Source: Alisma plantago-aquatica (Eukaryota > Streptophyta > Magnoliopsida > Alismatales > Alismataceae). From it: a stretch of 64,000 bases of DNA. The translations under genes were made by a program, and so were the position numbers. Positions 46,938-56,932 of the stretch are shown here, piece by piece. The stretch spans positions 343,307,457-343,371,456 of the forward strand of contig OY856412.1 of the NCBI GenBank assembly GCA_963693085.1, written 5' to 3'. Numbering within the stretch: the first letter of the stretch is position 1; each line of letters begins with the position of its first letter. Below the pieces are notes generated by a model. The model saw only the letters and a list, made by a program, of their open reading frames with translations. It made no database searches and was not told the origin of the DNA.

Positions 46938-49900
46938 TGTTACAAGACTATTTGTTACTCTCAACCTACCTCCATTGACTACAAACTCAGTGACAATAGT
47001 CCTTAGGCGCCCGTTTGTGAAATAGCATGAGATCACACACAATCATATATAGATAAGGCAAACTACAGTGCAAAAACATATATAGAACCACAATTTAAGT
47101 ACAACATAGATCCAAGAAAAAACAAACGATAGACACATTTTTCAAATCACTAAACTATTACATACAGGGAAAGAGTAACCCCTTCAATTCTACTAATGCC
47201 CCATGATAAGGTGATGTCCTTTGGTGTGGAATATCTTTCATGTAGCTTGATTCATTTTTTTATTACCTAAATCGGCAACAAATATGACAAAAATTGAATG
47301 TGGGTGCAAGGGTACACTTGAAAGTTGAAACTAGCAAGTCTAAAGGTTAACATAATATATGCTTGGAAATAAAACAAGAAGTACAGGAATAAAGAAAAAA
47401 CAACATTGAAAACATGTATGAATTTTTGAACAACATGTTATAAGTACATTGAACTATTATACTTCATCATGTCATCGTAAGGCCTTATATTCTTGTGACT
47501 ACTTACAATGGAAGAGTCCATAGGGAAAGCAAAGGCACATAGCCAATACTTGCACACATTTCAACCATGTGGGGCCCAAATGGCCATTTCCATACGGCCA
47601 CCCAATATTCTATAAGGGTTGTGTTTCCCTCTTGACAACTCAAGGTGAGCATCGAGCCTTATGCCCAAGTCCCATCAATTGGGTAGGGCACAAGGGTTTG
47701 AGTACAATGATTTTCTACTTTATTGTTTGAATATTTTATTTGACATACAATATAACAAAAGTAGAAAAGATATCATAAGGTCACTTATTTCAAACAATAT
47801 TCATATCCAAGCATTAGACTCTACACATATAAGGGGAAAACAAGCGATAACAATACAAATAGATAAAGGGGAGTAGAAAGTGTACCTTGCTAAGTAGGTT
47901 GAAGTGATAAACCTATCACAAGATGCTCGAAGAGGAATCCCCTCAAGGATGACATATGGTATAAGAATTCCAGGGGGGGTCTTAGATAGTAGAGATTGAG
48001 GGGTGCATCTTAGATAGTAGCGATTGAAAGCATAATCAAGTTGCAAAGCATATGCATGTTCTTATGGACTTTAGGATATAGAACAACAATCATGATTCTC
48101 TTTTATATCAACATGTGCACGCCATAGTTACAATGGTACTAACATCATAAGGCACTTAAGGTCTAGTTAGAACATCCATGTTTACAAGGTATTCATGATG
48201 GTTTCAGATCTGATTGTAGTAGATAGAACAGGGAATGCATAAAATTTCACACTTACGGTATGTGGTTACATGCTTATATCACATAGGTCACATATATACC
48301 AAAGTGTGCACTTAAGGTATTACGAGGACCATAAGGCATAATAGTACGAGATTATGATTGAAAAGTGCATAAAATACATTAAGAATCATTGATTTTAGAA
48401 TTAACATATTTCTAAAAGGATGGCATAAGTATAAGATCATACTAATGTTCAAGTTACATCAATTTGTACACAAAAAGGTTACTCATGAGTCATGATACTT
48501 TAAATGTACCATTATATGATAAGTAAGTGTATAAGATCATTTTAAACTCATTTGAAGAGAGTGTAGGTTACTGAGGTATAATGACATAGTGTTATTAATC
48601 ATTAAGATCATACAACATGAAAATATGATTAAGTTTGGATGATTAAAGATCAAGCAGTGCAGTAAAATATTGGTACATGATAGATATGATTGAAAACAGG
48701 GGAAATGGCCATTATTATTGGAAAGGTGAGATTTTTTTGATAATTTTGGTATATTACACTTTGGTAAATGAATATAGAATGAGGGATATTCATCACCTTA
48801 AAGTTTGAGCATAAAAATATGGGATTTTGAGAGGTGTATACCTAATCGGGTTGTAAAAGAGAGTTTGGGCCATAGAGGTGGGTTGGGGTGGTGGTTACTG
48901 AGCATAGGTTTCCCCAGATCACTAGCACGTAGGTATAATTGCCTACATGCATCCCACTGTAGTTGATGCATTTTACTAGCTGTGTTGAGTGAGGGCGGGC
49001 ATCTGGTGATTGTGGTAGGAGTGGGATGTGGGGCGAGATACTTGGGCAAGATCTGAGCCATTGCCATCTGATCGGATGTGGCTCAGTTTGTCACCTATCT
49101 AGATTGGAGCCCTCCTAGACGTGACCAACGGAGATAGAGAGTGAGGGAGGAGAGTGGAGAGTGTGAAAGTGCTTCCTAATGGTGAAGAGAATTGCGACAA
49201 GGAGAAGGGTGATGTTAGAGGCTATTTATAGTAGAGGGTGGGAGGTCTAGGTTGGAGCTTTAGGGTTTGGGGTGGTGCCATGGAGTGTGTGGTGGCATTG
49301 AGTAGTGGTATGATGAGTCATAGCCTGTGTGTCATGCACATTGGCTACAGTGGCGGGTCACACAACCATAAGGAAGTGGGGAATGGGTAGTGGAGGGTGC
49401 CTAATGAACTAGTGGCCGATGAAAGTGTCATTCCTACTCAAAGTAGGTTTGTGAAAATAGGGGTCATCAGATCGAGGGTTGACATGAGGCTCATATCAAT
49501 CTAACGGATAAAAGATGGCCTGGTTGTGAGGTGTCGATAAGGAGGGTGAGCGGGAAAGAAAGAGTACGCGGGAAAGGGAACTGCTTGGCTGGCCCTTGTG
49601 AAGGCTCAACTTGGGCTGGGCCAAAAGGAAGCTGGCCCAAGATAAGAGAAAGGAAAGAAAAAAAGAAAAGGAAATGGTTGCATTGTAAGTGTCGTGAAAA
49701 CTTTATTAGAACTCCAATTTGATTAAGGAATCATTAATTGGATACATGAAGAAAATTTCTACAAGATGGTAGTGATATAAAGGTTATATGATAGTCAAGA
49801 TTAAGGTCAAAATAGAAGGAAAAGAGTGTGATGAGTACTAGACTTATAACCTATTTAAGGACAAATTGATTGTCCAAGGTGCATAAATTTTTATTCTAAG

Positions 49901-50017
49901 TCTATCAATTATGCATCAATGTGTAACTGATTATGAAATCAAAAGAAAGATATTTTCATAAATCAAGATAGGTTTTAGATAGTACCAGGATGAAAGAGGA
50001 AATTCTAGTCCATCACA
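46938..50017 (-). repeat. Chromovirus E, 5' LTR
   Basis: Begins (+ strand) tgttacaagactatttg and ends tccatcaca, 3.08 kb. It matches 38714-41753 in the same orientation, with moderate divergence and small indels spread evenly. A minus-strand TATA box tataaatag lies at 49222-49230. Short open frames inside it (47661-47876, 48798-49067, 49531-49722) have no recognisable product. Confidence 0.9.
49222..49230 (-). promoter_or_regulatory. TATA box of chromovirus E 5' LTR
   Basis: ctatttata on the + strand, tataaatag on the minus strand, about two-thirds of the way from the primer-site end of the LTR to its outer end. The same place in the other LTR is mutated. Confidence 0.5.
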
Positions 50018-51170
50018 AAAAGTTCTTCTACAAGAAGACCAATTCTAAACTCTTACTCCCCCTCCTAGAAATGGCCTACTATGATGAGGTCAAATTGTGA
50101 TCTAGCATGAAGAAAGTAGACAAAATGCAATCTAGTGCTATCTGGAGAACTACAGACCCTCCCTCACTAATCGACATTCCCAAATAAGAGGAACAAGTGC
50201 ATGAAATAAGGCAAACAAGGTTGGATCAATGGAAGAAACTAGTAATTAAACCCCACAAGGATGCGTCAAAAACACTAGTGCCAACACTTTATCTACCTCA
50301 AGAACAACCAAATGAGAAAGAAGTTGTAGAAGAACCATATTTGATATAACAAGTCTCCCCTCATGATGATGAAGGATTATATGCTATCCCACTTCCCTCT
50401 CCACTCACAAATGTAGTATCAGAAGTACCCATTGAAAAGGCAGGTAACATGCTAGGCGCCCCTACAAATGCACATGAAACTATGATAGTGGCATAAGAAG
50501 AGATAGAAGGACTTCCTTTACCTCACCCCTCTAGCAACTAACAGGGTGCGTGAAATACCAGCTAAAAGGCCAGAGGTTCAGCCTAATCCATCAGGCACCG
50601 AATAGGAGATGGATATTCAACATGAAAAGGCAGAGGAGGAATCCACACAACCAGCACAACATGATCAACCAACTAGTCTTTGACAAGAAACAAGAGCATG
50701 CACACATCTACTACCACATACCCCAGAAACATCAGTTGTTGCAGCAACAACACCTAAAGGATAACAACATGAACACCCCTTGACATTTGGGGAAGAACTA
50801 GGATGTCGCTTTGATGCCATGTGTGCATAGATGCATAATTCATCTTCAAATACAATGCATATTACTTCCATCCTACTCACACTAACAACGTAGGTACAAC
50901 ACATAGATGATAGAATCACAACACTTTCCCAGTTCATCTAGGACATTATCACAAGTCAAGCAACAGTGATGAATTCCATGCAGATTATGGTGGCAGAGAT
51001 GGCGAAACTCAGGAAGGAGCAAGACACAATGAGAAAAGGTATAGATGTCATGCTCCAACATCACGAAGCATGTCTTAAAGAAATAGAGGAGGAGAAAAAG
51101 AAAATAAAATACAAACACAAGAAATAGTAGAATGGTAACTTGAAGGGGGTCAAAACAAATTACCAACCCT
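50018..51170 (+). pseudogene. Env-like ORF of element D, second part with coiled coil
   Basis: Resumes after the E insertion. Protein-like pieces in the + frames include LLEMAYYDEVKL, IRQTRLDQWKKLVIKPHKDA and a Pro/Glu-rich stretch (50230-50520). Then 50970-51126 reads MNSMQIMVAEMAKLRKEQDT, MRKGIDVMLQHHEACLKEIE and EEKKKIK, with heptad-like spacing typical of the coiled coil that ends this ORF in related elements. A stop follows. Confidence 0.5.
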
Positions 51171-53148
51171 TTTCCATCCTAAGCATTTTAAAGTCTGTCT
51201 AACCTTGAACTCCACTAGGATGATGAATCAACAAGTGCACCTTTAGTAATAAGAGAAGAGATTGCAAATACACCATGACAGAAATTGGAGGGGTAATCCA
51301 ATGAAGAGGTGCAACCACATACTGAGGAGCCAACTACCGCAGACGCAAACACCACTATGCAAGAGTTTAATCTAAACTCTTCTCCCACAGAAGATGAACC
51401 TATTACAGAAGACCAACATACTGGAGGCGCCATTGGGTAGGAGGACACAAGTGTTGAGAAGTCAACATCTTGTGACGTTATAACATAGTTGATATATGGA
51501 TGAAATAAATATTAGCATGGACATATATGAGTCTACCTCCAAGAATAATTCCATAGAAAACACAATGATGTCATGTACGATGACAAGACAGAAGCCACTC
51601 TTGCAGAACTTGCTGAATCCATGATTTAGACAATAGATAAATCAATGCCGCTATCTTGCACCACAACAACAACAATGTCTCCTTCTCCAAAAATTCTCAC
51701 AATGCATCCAAGAAATCAAGTGCTTCCAGAAAGGTCAATAGGGGATGGAGAAGGAACCAAGAGAACTTATGGCTCGCCTCACCTCTTTATTTGAAGGGGT
51801 ATCTGTAAGAGAATAGAGACCAAAACAAGAAGTGGAACCAAGAGAACTTATGGCTCCCCCATTACGTTGCAAATTAATAGGGATGGACATGTCTTCAGCA
51901 TATTACCTATCGAGACATTCTTGTGCTAGAGGATATTCTAGATGATAACCCGATGGTACGTAATGTCCTATACAATAACAAGGGGAGAGTGCTAACAAGG
52001 GAACATTTCATAAGGAGTTTCTTGAAAAGAAAATAGGTGCAAAAACGCCCATTCAAGGTGCTCTACAAAACTCTAATTGAAGAATCATCCATCCTTATAA
52101 GGTGCAGCCAATGTTTAATCACACTACACATCTAGAAAGATAGTTGTACAAGGAAATATATGACTCATAATTTGTATAGGAATTGCAAAACATTGTCACA
52201 AGGGTAGAAACTCATTTCATCACATCTCCCATCAGGACAGCTAAGAATTGAGTATTAATTGTTGCAAACCTATATTACTACCACACCACTGTGTAAAATA
52301 ATTGTGTTGCCAAGCTGCCTAGAAAGTCTCTGATTTTCAAAAACAAGGAGGCATGCGAAATCTTGAAGGTGCCTATTTTTCTTCAATGTCTATACAAGGA
52401 GTAAGTTCATGTCATGGCTCATCCTGAAAAAACTTCAATATCACAACAAAGGTGATGTAGGAAGAAGTAGGATCAGGAGATTGTGCTTTCATTGTGTTAC
52501 AACTTATTGAGAATTCAACAAGGGGATACCCTTTGAGGATCCTTTTCATTAAGACTTCCATGGAATTCACGACATGTATGCAATGAAGGTGATGCATAAT
52601 TGACACTTTTATAAAGATATGGAGATGCCTCCCGATTTTGTACCCCACAGACTCCATATAGAGGTGCCTCCTCCTAACTAGATATCATGGCAAGAACAAT
52701 TAAAGACCATATTGAAAGATCCTTCCAAACCTGAGAGGGTAACAAATTGGAAAGCAGGGTGGAAAGAACATAATAGTCACAAGAAGATATTAATTTCCAA
52801 ACATATGGAAGTACAGAAGAAGCAAGCCAGACCATGACAACACCGGTGATCCCAACACTCACAGCTATCTCAGTAGATGTCGAACAACAAGACAAAATCA
52901 GTAGAGATGAGAGGGAACTGGAGGGCTAAGACAACCAGAAGATTGACCAAATGGGCCAGCTAGATCTTTAAAATCCAGTTTCTTTGATTTTGATGGATGG
53001 TTTTGTGAAACTCTATCTTCTAGAATCAGTAAAACTAATAATGAAGAACTTGTGAGAGGGAGGCAAATCCTGAAAAGAAGTCTTTTAAAGAGAAGTCCTA
53101 TGTGTGCCGAACGATGACCTCTGTGAAACATTCTAACTATACGACTGC
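51171..53148 (+). pseudogene. Unrecognised coding remnant of element D
   Basis: Frames change often but stay protein-like on the + strand. Examples are EFNLNSSPTEDEPI (about 51365), ILVLEDILDDNPMVRNVLYN and REHFIRSFLKRK (51920-52035), EFNKGIPFEDPFH and FHGIHDMYAMKVMH (52510-52595), and DMEMPPDFVPHRLHIEVPPP with SWQEQLKTILKDPSKPERV (52617-52740). I do not recognise the family. It sits between the env-like region and a SUMO-protease-like piece and may be the N-terminal part of that protein. Confidence 0.35.
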
Positions 53149-53560
53149 ATGAACCAAAATGTTATGTCTACTTATCAGTCCCTTCTCAAAGACTGCATTC
53201 CTAATACCCACATGACATACTTCACACTAGTAGACGATATCATGCACAACAAGGATTCCGGTGAGAAGGAGTGGTTGTACCAATGCCTCAAGAGTTCATT
53301 TCCAAAATTAATATTCCTGCCTATATTGCATGAGAATTACTAGACACTCTTTACAATCAATCAATATTAAAGCAAAGACCGTCATAGTCTACAATAGCTT
53401 AGAAGCAGGCTTCTCTCTGAGAAAGTACACCAATGCAACATCACCTAAGAGTGTCACTAAAGAAAAGGTGCAAACTAGTGAAGATGATATAATAAAGATG
53501 ATACAAGATCAACACAAAGGATATGAATACAACCCAGCTAAGGACTTCAAGAAACAATAG
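53149..53560 (+). pseudogene. Possible Ulp1-like (C48) peptidase remnant in element D
   Basis: 53149-53342 ends KLIFLPILHENY. A TAG that looks like a decayed TGG (Trp) follows, then TLFTIN, and, after a short insertion, IKAKTVIVYNSLEAGFS (53350-53413). The pattern F-x-P-I-x-x-x-x-HW-T-L-x-x-I-x-x-K-x-x-x-I-x-Y-D-S-L is that of the His/Asp part of Ulp1/SENP SUMO proteases. Here the His before Trp would be Tyr and the Asp of DSL is Asn, both consistent with single C/T or A/G changes. The Gln/Cys block (QxNxxDCG) that should follow is not visible. Captured Ulp1 domains are known in some plant DNA transposons; their presence in this gypsy element would be unusual. Confidence 0.35.
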
Positions 53561-54985
53561 TTCTATCATAGAATCCCTTAGGAAATTTAACTATCAAACA
53601 ACTATGCTTTTCACTATCTTCATTGAATGTCCACCTTCGTAGAAAGGATACTAAGAGTTGAAAGTGTGCATCATGAAAGATAAGATACACTCGTAAGTAT
53701 TTATGTTGAGATGTTGTTGTGCTCCAAATGGGTGACAAAAGAAACATAACACTAGCCCATTAGATCCTAACCACCATTTTTGACACTCAGGGATGAAGTG
53801 TATGATAAGTTTGGAGGGGAGTTATAAACGAGTACGAGAGGTACATTTGTGCCCTTTAAAATCAATCCTTATAATTTTGTAGCATGACAAATTCATACCT
53901 CTCCAATTTTGTAGGAAAAACTTTGTTTTTTTTCTTTTTCTTTTGTAAATCGACCGTTTACAATAGGCACAGTTTTGAGATCCATTATTCTAGGATTTAT
54001 TCAGTTCTCCCACTCTTAGACTTGTTGTCCTTATGATACTTTATAGAGTAATCACCTCAAGAGTGGTGCAAATGGGCTACTAACTCACATAAGAGAAAAT
54101 TACACTATACTACATTTTCTTGCCATTCTTACAACATAATATTGTGGAAAGAGAAAGAACACTTCTGGACCACTGAAATCCCTGGAAGCAAGGAGGACTC
54201 AATCTGCCACTCTCCTAAGTAATCACTCTAGACTTGCAGTACAAGTTGGAAAGTTTACACCTCCAACAAGATGGAAAATAACTACCCCTTCCAGTGCTTA
54301 AAATCCCCACATTCAAATTAAAAGAGGCTTGGAAACCCAAAATCCTTACCTAAAATCCTATTTCCCAAAGCTTGTATATGAAATAAAAGATGAGAGACAT
54401 AAAACCATGAGTGTTGTGCCCAAAAGATATTGAAGGACTTTCCCCAGATGGTGTAAAGCTTCACTCAAAAATGCCGATATGTCATGCCCGAAAGTGGAGT
54501 CTTGAAGCCAACTTGTACACACATGCATTTCGAAGGGGACCTCACACAACCACCTAATGTTACATCAGGACTCAATAGGGTAACACTATCTTTATGACAA
54601 CAATATGGTTGAGCTAACATGTGAAATGCAGGAACACATGGAAACAATAAGCCTACCCCAGCACAATAGCTAGGATCCAACCAACATAAAGGTCGTGGGT
54701 GAAAGTTTCCCCTAAATTTATGAGTATGACTAAGTACTGATGCTGAGAGGTTGTTGCGTGGGAGAGTCCTTTACTATAAAAAGTAGTAGTAGGTTGTAAA
54801 AACTCATGCAACACTGGAAATAAGGAAATGGAATGAGGCCTCAATCAGTGAACCGAGTTGGACACAAGGGTTTTGATGCAAAGATGGCACTGATTTTGTT
54901 GTAGCAAGTTCGTCAAGTTGAAAAGAAACAAGGCCCATCACTCTATGCTCTGGTTATATTAATTAGCATGAGGACAAGCTAGATT
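53561..54985 (+). other. 3' untranslated part of element D
   Basis: No protein is supported. The last 150 bases (caaatgaggacaagctagat type ending) resemble the segment before the polypurine tract in Athila/Tat elements. Two minus-strand frames at 54358-54844 show no recognisable domains. Confidence 0.5.
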
Positions 54986-55000
54986 TTAAGTTTGGGGAGT
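54986..55000 (+). other. Polypurine tract of element D
   Basis: ttaagtttggggagt directly before LTR start tgataacaccc. The sequence aagtttgggg-g is the characteristic tract of Athila/Tat elements. Confidence 0.85.
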
Positions 55001-56396
55001 TGATAACACCCAATTTTGTGGACATTTGTATGTCTGTTTTTATCTCCATAATATCATATCTTATGTGATTTGTCTAGTAGTTTCTAATTGTTTTCGGCAA
55101 GACTTGATATGACTACCAAAACTCATCATTCCCCTACTTTACACACGGCACTCATCTCTTCAATTGATATAGTCTGAAGATAGCTTAGTGGTTGAAGGAG
55201 ATATCATCAATCCAACTTTGTGGTCGCTAGGCACTCTAGTACTCCTTGAAACTGAAGGAGAAGAAGCCACCTTGTGACTAATGGATCAGGGAGGTCAATC
55301 TCTTGTCGGGGCACTACAAGATGCTAGTCCTTGTGATCGGTGAGATCCAAAGCTTATGTTGCCACTACAGTCTATGTAGAGACTGAAACACATGAGTGTG
55401 TAGAGATTGTAGCATGGGTTTCTATAGCAACTGAGGCAAACGCCTGTGTACCGACCGAAGGGTTGATTACATGTAGTGACCTAAGCATAGGTTTGTGTAG
55501 AGAATGTGGGGATTATTTCTTTAAGTTAGTTGCTCACACCTATAAATAGAGCCCCTCCTCATCCATGGAAGGGGGTTAAAATATTGAGGATACAACGAAG
55601 TGTTTCCCCATCTCATACACTTTGTTGATATTGGATCTCCAACAAAAATGGTCAGAGGAGAGAGAAGATCTATGTTGCCATCATTATCCTTGACACGTCC
55701 TTTGAAAGATGTACTAGTTTCTCACCATCGCCCATGTCAAAGCAAGATCTAAAGACAATGTACACCAGTTGTGGTGTGAGATCATAGATGGTGTATCCTC
55801 TTTCTTCCTTTATATACCTATTCATTTATAGACTTACATAAGTTTAAATGTATATACTATGGGCAATGGTTATCTCCATACGCTTGCTCTTATTTCTTCA
55901 TTTGCATGATTAGCTATCATATTGTCATGTTTGTTTGTTTGTGCCTTGAAATAGTAGTTTTAACCTAATCTAGGTGTTATGGAGTTGCATGAATGCATGA
56001 GAATGTTGAAATTCGAAAGCTAATGATCATATGGTTATCTTTGTGATTGTTTGTTTTCCATTTCGAGAGAGATACAATCTTATAGTCTAGATCTATCATA
56101 AGCTCAATGGGAGGAGGGAATAGACACATATAATGATTTCTTGTAACCTTTCTAAGGTCATACAAAGGGTGTGAGTATTGCATGTTGGTGAGATACCTTA
56201 GATGGAGAAACTTGATCCAAGCTCCCATCAATATTTGTTGCAACCCTTTTGCTTCCTTTTCTTATTTCATTTTCCTTTCTTAAAATTTCTTTTACTATTT
56301 TTCTTGTTTGAAGTAACATTGTTCCTAGGGGAACATTATCTTAATCAATCCCCTTGTTTGGTGTAATTGAGATGAGACTCTACTTGTCCATGCAGT
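55001..56396 (+). repeat. Element D 3' LTR, truncated at its end
   Basis: Starts tgataacacccaattttgtgg and follows the 5' LTR block by block (for example taactcccc/ttgttcc...ggaacat near 56320) up to gagactctact at 56395. The last ~160 bases of the 5' LTR (30000-30160) have no counterpart. The TATA box tataaatag at 55541-55549 is intact. U3 carries the same gtgtagaga-type motifs (55190-55520). Confidence 0.85.
55541..55549 (+). promoter_or_regulatory. TATA box of element D 3' LTR
   Basis: tataaatag in cacctataaatagagcccc, just after the motif-rich U3. The homologous site in the 5' LTR is tgtaaatag. Confidence 0.6.
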
Positions 56397-56932
56397 TATT
56401 GAAATCCATTACACCAACCACAATAATAAGGTCTGACAATTGTTGTCCTCTCTGGTTGTGGTAATCAACAGAGAGAGCCCAAGCAAGCCCTACCTAAAAA
56501 ATGGAGGGATAGTAAGGAGACACAATCGTGGGAGAGTTAATCCATCCTAGCAAATTGGCATTCAAAGGGAAAATTCCTTTTTGTGGGCTCTAGTAGTGCA
56601 ACATGTAGTTTCAGAGGTATGTGTGGACTACTATAGAGGCGAAGAGGTTGTTTCCTGTCATTAGAAGAATGTCATCAATCGCCATGCATGGTGTTGCACT
56701 ACGAGGATATTGTTGACAAGCGGTCGAGTGTTGATTGAAGAAGAAGCACACTGCTGCTTGGAGAAGAAGTACACAACTGCATCAAGAGTTGTCATGGACT
56801 TTCTCTAGGACCAGGTATTACTCCTATTACCCTCTTTCCGAGATACATTGTTGTTGATGTGATCATACTGATTAGAGAATTCAACATTAAATTTTTGTTT
56901 CTACTTCCTTATCTACTGCCCTGATTTACCAA
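56397..56932 (+). repeat. Copia B 3' LTR, second part
   Basis: From about 56405 the sequence matches the end of the B 5' LTR (21740-22227), for example tggactactatagaggcgaag against tggactgctatagaggtaag, and ggaccaggtattactcctat against ggactaggtataactcttat. The piece of the 5' LTR from about 21373 to 21735 is missing, so the junction with D is a deletion rather than a clean insertion edge. It ends tttaccaa before ttagata. Confidence 0.8.

Larger units (their letters stand above)
38714..50017 (-). mobile_element. Tekay-like chromovirus E, nested in element D
   Basis: Two direct repeats (38714-41753 and 46938-50017) flank 5.2 kb of minus-strand gag, protease, RT, RNase H, integrase and chromodomain remnants. 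The initiator-Met primer site is at 46921-46935 and the polypurine tract at 41754-41770. LTRs of about 3 kb together with this domain order and the CxxCGxxHPGxC-type gag knuckles fit the Tekay/Del group. It split the env-like region of D. Flanking bases (cacag and aaaag) do not give a clear target duplication. Confidence 0.9.
28473..56396 (+). mobile_element. Athila-like Ty3/gypsy element D (including nested E)
   Basis: LTRs at 28473 and 55001, an Asp-tRNA primer site, gag-protease-RT-RNase H-integrase in gypsy order, a long region after integrase with an env-like ORF remnant, and the Athila/Tat-type polypurine tract ttaagtttggggagt. It inserted into the 3' LTR of copia B and was itself split at 38713/50018 by chromovirus E. 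Without E it would be about 16.6 kb. All frames are broken. Confidence 0.85.
20219..56932 (+). mobile_element. Copia element B (full span, including nested D and E)
   Basis: Same family as A but in + orientation and more decayed. The 5' LTR is 20221-22227, the internal region 22228-27330, and the 3' LTR 27331-28472 plus 56397-56932, split by element D. The bases ttagata precede the 5' LTR (20214-20220) and follow the 3' LTR (56933-56939), as a target duplication would. B sits in the 3' LTR of chromovirus K. The internal order gag, integrase, reverse transcriptase, RNase H is that of Ty1/copia. Confidence 0.8.

Noticed and set aside
38709..50022. Target-site duplication of chromovirus E
   Set aside because: Flanks are cacag on the left and aaaag on the right; three of five bases match, which is not convincing.
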